Below are positions 5,375 through 8,064 of a stretch of DNA of 8,064 nucleotides, piece after piece; the first letter of the stretch is position 1, and every line of letters begins with the position of its first letter. The notes beneath the pieces were generated by a model. It searched no databases. It was not told where the DNA came from and saw nothing but the letters and a program-made list of their open reading frames with translations. The position numbers were made by a program, and so were the translations under genes. This DNA comes from JAYVIQ01 sp043770215 (GTDB taxonomy: Bacteria; Bacteroidota; Bacteroidia; Cytophagales; JAAEPT01), in NCBI GenBank assembly GCA_043770215.1, contig JAYVIQ010000203.1, forward strand, positions 1-8,064, read 5' to 3'.

Positions 5375-8064
5375 ATGAGCACTTCTTTAAAAAAATTAGA
5401 CAAAATATTAGTAGCCAATAGAGGCGAAATTGCTATTAGAGTTTTACGTGCAGCTTCTGAGCTAAAAATCAGAACAGTAGCAATGTATACCTATGAAGAC
5501 AGATATTCTTTGCATAGATACAAAGCTGATGAAGCTTACCAAATAGGTGCAGATTCTGATCCGTTAAAACCTTACTTAGATATTGAAGGAATTATAAAAT
5601 TGGCTAAAGATAACGGGGTAGATGCCATTCATCCGGGGTATGGTTTTCTTTCAGAAAATTTACAATTTGCAACACGTTGTAGAGAAGAAGGTTTGATTTT
5701 TGTGGGGCCGTCTGTAGAAGCTATGGCCCAAATGGGCGATAAAATAGCCTCAAAAGATTTGGCTATTAAAGCAGGGGTGCCCATCATACAAGATTCTCAA
5801 AAAGACCTTACAGATGTAGAAGTTGCTAGAACTGAAGCTGCTAGAATTGGATATCCTATTATGCTAAAAGCTGCTGCAGGTGGTGGTGGCAGAGGCATGA
5901 GGGTTTTGCGTAACGAAAGCGATTTGGATATGCTTTTTCAAGCAGCCAAAAACGAAGCACTTAAATTTTTTAGTGACGATACTGTTTTTTTAGAAAAATT
6001 CATAGATCAACCAAAACACATAGAAGTTCAACTTTTGGGAGATGAGCATGGAAATCTAGTTCACTTGTATGAGAGAGATTGCAGTGTGCAAAGACGTTTC
6101 CAGAAAGTTGTAGAAGTGGCCCCATCACCTAGTTTATCTCAAAAAACTAAAGACAGCTTGTATGACTACGCTACCCGATTGGGTAAATTGGTAAATTATA
6201 GTTGCGCTGGTACAGTTGAATTTTTAGTGGATAAAGAAGAAAACATTTTCTTTATAGAAGTAAACCCTAGAGTACAAGTAGAACATACTATTACTGAAGA
6301 GATTACAGGAATAGATATTGTAAGATCTCAGATATTAATTGCAAAAGGGCATAAATTATCTGACCCGGTTATTTTTATTAAAAGTCAAGAAGATGTAGAA
6401 TGCAATGGTTTTGCAATACAATGCCGTATAACTACAGAAAATCCTGAAGAAAACTTTAAACCAGACTACGGAACTATTATAGCATATAGAAACGCTGGTG
6501 GTTTTGGAATTAGATTAGACGAAGGAAGTACCTATGCTGGAATGAAAATTTCTCCATTCTTTGACTCTATGTTGGTAAAAGTAAGTGCTTGGGGAAGAAC
6601 CTTAAATGGAGCTTCAGACAGGCTTTACCGTTCATTAACTGAGTTTAGAATTAGAGGTGTAAAAACCAATATCGGATTCATGGAAAATGTAATTACCCAT
6701 GAAGTGTTTAGAAGAGGAGAATGTACTGTAAATTTCATAGGTGATCATCCAGAATTATTCAAAACAAAAAGAGTTTTGGATAGAGGCACAAAAACATTAA
6801 AATACATTGCCAATGTTTCTGTAAATGGATTACCTGAAATTAAATTCGTAGATCCTACAAAAGTACTTGTAATACCTACCATTCCTAAATTTGATTCTTC
6901 TGCTCCTTTTCCAAAAGGGACAAAAGATAAATTAAATGAACTAGGTAGAGATGGATTTGTGCAATGGCTAAAAAATGAGAAACAAATACATTATACAGAT
7001 ACTACTTTTAGAGATGCTCACCAAAGCTTATTGGCAACAAGAGTACGCTCTAGAGATATTTTATCCATTACAGAAAGTTACGCAAAAAACAACCCTCAGA
7101 TATTTTCTGCTGAAGTTTGGGGTGGAGCCACTTTTGATGTGGCACTTAGATTTTTGCATGAGTGTCCATGGAAACGCTTACAAGAAATGCGCAAGACCAT
7201 GCCAAATATTTTGCTTCAAATGTTGTTTAGAGGATCAAACGGCGTGGGATATAAAGCATACCCAGACAATCTAAACATCAAATTCATAGAGAAAGCGGCT
7301 GAGAATGGAATAGATATTTTTAGAATATTCGATTCTTTGAATTGGATGGAGGCAATGAAGACAAGCATTAAAGCGGTAAGAGAAAATACAAATTCTTTGG
7401 CAGAAGTTGCTTTATGTTATACAGGAGATGTTTCTAATCCTGATAATAAAAAATACAATTTACAGTACTATGTAGATTTGGCTAAGCAAATAGAAGATGC
7501 TGGTGCTCATATCCTTTGCATAAAAGATATGGCTGGTTTATTAAAACCTAGAGCAGCAGAAATATTAATTCCAGCACTTAAAGAGGCGGTAAAGATTCCA
7601 ATTCATTTGCATACTCATGATACATCTGCCATACAAGTTTCTACTTATTTTAGAGCCATAGAGTCAGGTGTGGATGTAATCGATTGTGCTATAAGTTCAA
7701 TGTCAGGATTAACTTCTCAACCAAGTTTAAATGGTATGGCTGCCTTAATGAAAGGGCACGAAAGAGAAAATAAGTTAAACCTTGAATCTTTAAATGAATT
7801 TGCCACATACTGGGAAGATAGAAGAGAATTTTATTATCCATTTGAGTCTGGATTAAAAGCTGGAACGGCACAAGTATATGATAATGAAATACCTGGAGGT
7901 CAATATTCAAATTTAAAACCTCAAGCAGCATCTGTGGGTTTAATTGGGCAAGATTTTGAAAAGGTAAAGAAAAACTATGCGGTTGTAAATAGAATGTTTG
8001 GTGATATAGTTAAAGTTACCCCTTCTTCTAAAGTGGTTGGAGATATGGCTATATTTATGACTTC
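5375..8064 (+). CDS. pyc: Pyruvate carboxylase, N-terminal 896 residues (runs off the right edge)
   Basis: This biotin enzyme carboxylates pyruvate to oxaloacetate using ATP and bicarbonate, refilling the TCA cycle and feeding gluconeogenesis. The frame is open from the ATG at 5375 to the window end. The biotin carboxylase domain starts at KILVANRGEIAIRVLRA (about residue 10), with HPGYGFLSEN from H86, the ATP-grasp Gly-rich loop KAAAGGGGRGM (K165-M175) and the catalytic stretch EVNPRVQVEH (E295-H304; R299 and E303 match the active site). The carboxyltransferase domain begins with YTDTTFRDAHQSL (D547), then EVWGGATFD (from E580), RGSNGVGY (from R619), the carboxylated Lys in CIKDMAG (K717), the metal ligands HLHTHD (H746, H748) and KVTPSSKVVGDM (T882). 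The order BC then CT in one chain, with pyruvate-type CT motifs, separates it from acetyl-CoA carboxylase subunits and oxaloacetate decarboxylase. The family is about 1150 residues long, so some 250 residues with the biotinyl domain lie outside the window. It diverges from the lipoprotein operon. Confidence 0.97.
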   Translation, partial: MSTSLKKLDKILVANRGEIAIRVLRAASELKIRTVAMYTYEDRYSLHRYKADEAYQIGADSDPLKPYLDIEGIIKLAKDNGVDAIHPGYGFLSENLQFATRCREEGLIFVGPSVEAMAQMGDKIASKDLAIKAGVPIIQDSQKDLTDVEVARTEAARIGYPIMLKAAAGGGGRGMRVLRNESDLDMLFQAAKNEALKFFSDDTVFLEKFIDQPKHIEVQLLGDEHGNLVHLYERDCSVQRRFQKVVEVAPSPSLSQKTKDSLYDYATRLGKLVNYSCAGTVEFLVDKEENIFFIEVNPRVQVEHTITEEITGIDIVRSQILIAKGHKLSDPVIFIKSQEDVECNGFAIQCRITTENPEENFKPDYGTIIAYRNAGGFGIRLDEGSTYAGMKISPFFDSMLVKVSAWGRTLNGASDRLYRSLTEFRIRGVKTNIGFMENVITHEVFRRGECTVNFIGDHPELFKTKRVLDRGTKTLKYIANVSVNGLPEIKFVDPTKVLVIPTIPKFDSSAPFPKGTKDKLNELGRDGFVQWLKNEKQIHYTDTTFRDAHQSLLATRVRSRDILSITESYAKNNPQIFSAEVWGGATFDVALRFLHECPWKRLQEMRKTMPNILLQMLFRGSNGVGYKAYPDNLNIKFIEKAAENGIDIFRIFDSLNWMEAMKTSIKAVRENTNSLAEVALCYTGDVSNPDNKKYNLQYYVDLAKQIEDAGAHILCIKDMAGLLKPRAAEILIPALKEAVKIPIHLHTHDTSAIQVSTYFRAIESGVDVIDCAISSMSGLTSQPSLNGMAALMKGHERENKLNLESLNEFATYWEDRREFYYPFESGLKAGTAQVYDNEIPGGQYSNLKPQAASVGLIGQDFEKVKKNYAVVNRMFGDIVKVTPSSKVVGDMAIFMT

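Noticed and set aside
6975..7274. A 99-codon plus-strand frame within pyc.
   Set aside because: It is an alternative frame of the pyc carboxyltransferase region; the pyc frame holds all catalytic motifs.
7689..7931. An 80-codon minus-strand frame within pyc.
   Set aside because: It is antisense to pyc and shows no family features.

Overview
The window looks like AT-rich chromosomal DNA from a member of the Bacteroidota (Flavobacteriia or Cytophagia type). The evidence is the gene order rplM-rpsI-rpsB-tsf on one strand, promoters of the Bacteroidota form (TTTG/TTG, about 19-20 nt, TAnnTTTG), A-rich start-codon contexts without obvious Shine-Dalgarno sequences, and typical Bacteroidota envelope proteins. 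I cannot name the species.

Layout on the minus strand, read from right to left. A two-gene envelope operon starts at 5234: a probable lipoprotein with a CBM9-like carbohydrate-binding domain (4428-5234), overlapped by 4 nt (ATGA) by a secreted Cys-rich CAP/SCP-domain protein (3811-4431). It is followed by the decayed remains of a PAP2-type membrane phosphatase (about 3009-3595), broken by three frame changes and a nonsense codon. Next comes a strong promoter (2934-2966) with a small hairpin at the predicted 5' end of its transcript, driving the translation cluster rplM (L13), rpsI (S9), rpsB (S2) and tsf (EF-Ts). The cluster has an extra hairpin between rpsB and tsf and ends in a perfect 23-bp terminator stem at 278-327. 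Beyond it, the 5' end of a DUF502-type membrane protein gene runs off the left edge (1-158).

On the plus strand, diverging from the envelope operon, pyruvate carboxylase (pyc) starts at 5375 and runs off the right edge. The biotin carboxylase domain and most of the carboxyltransferase domain are present with their catalytic residues; the C-terminal end, including the biotin carrier domain, lies outside.

Most of the window is core housekeeping. The parts that merit a second look are the CBM9-like/CAP pair, the PAP2 pseudogene (which standard ORF calling would reduce to a meaningless 62-residue protein), the putative L13 leader hairpin, the rpsB-tsf hairpin, and the possibly leaderless promoter of the lipoprotein gene. 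I see no mobile element, CRISPR array, tRNA or rRNA, and no clearly new defence or metabolic system.
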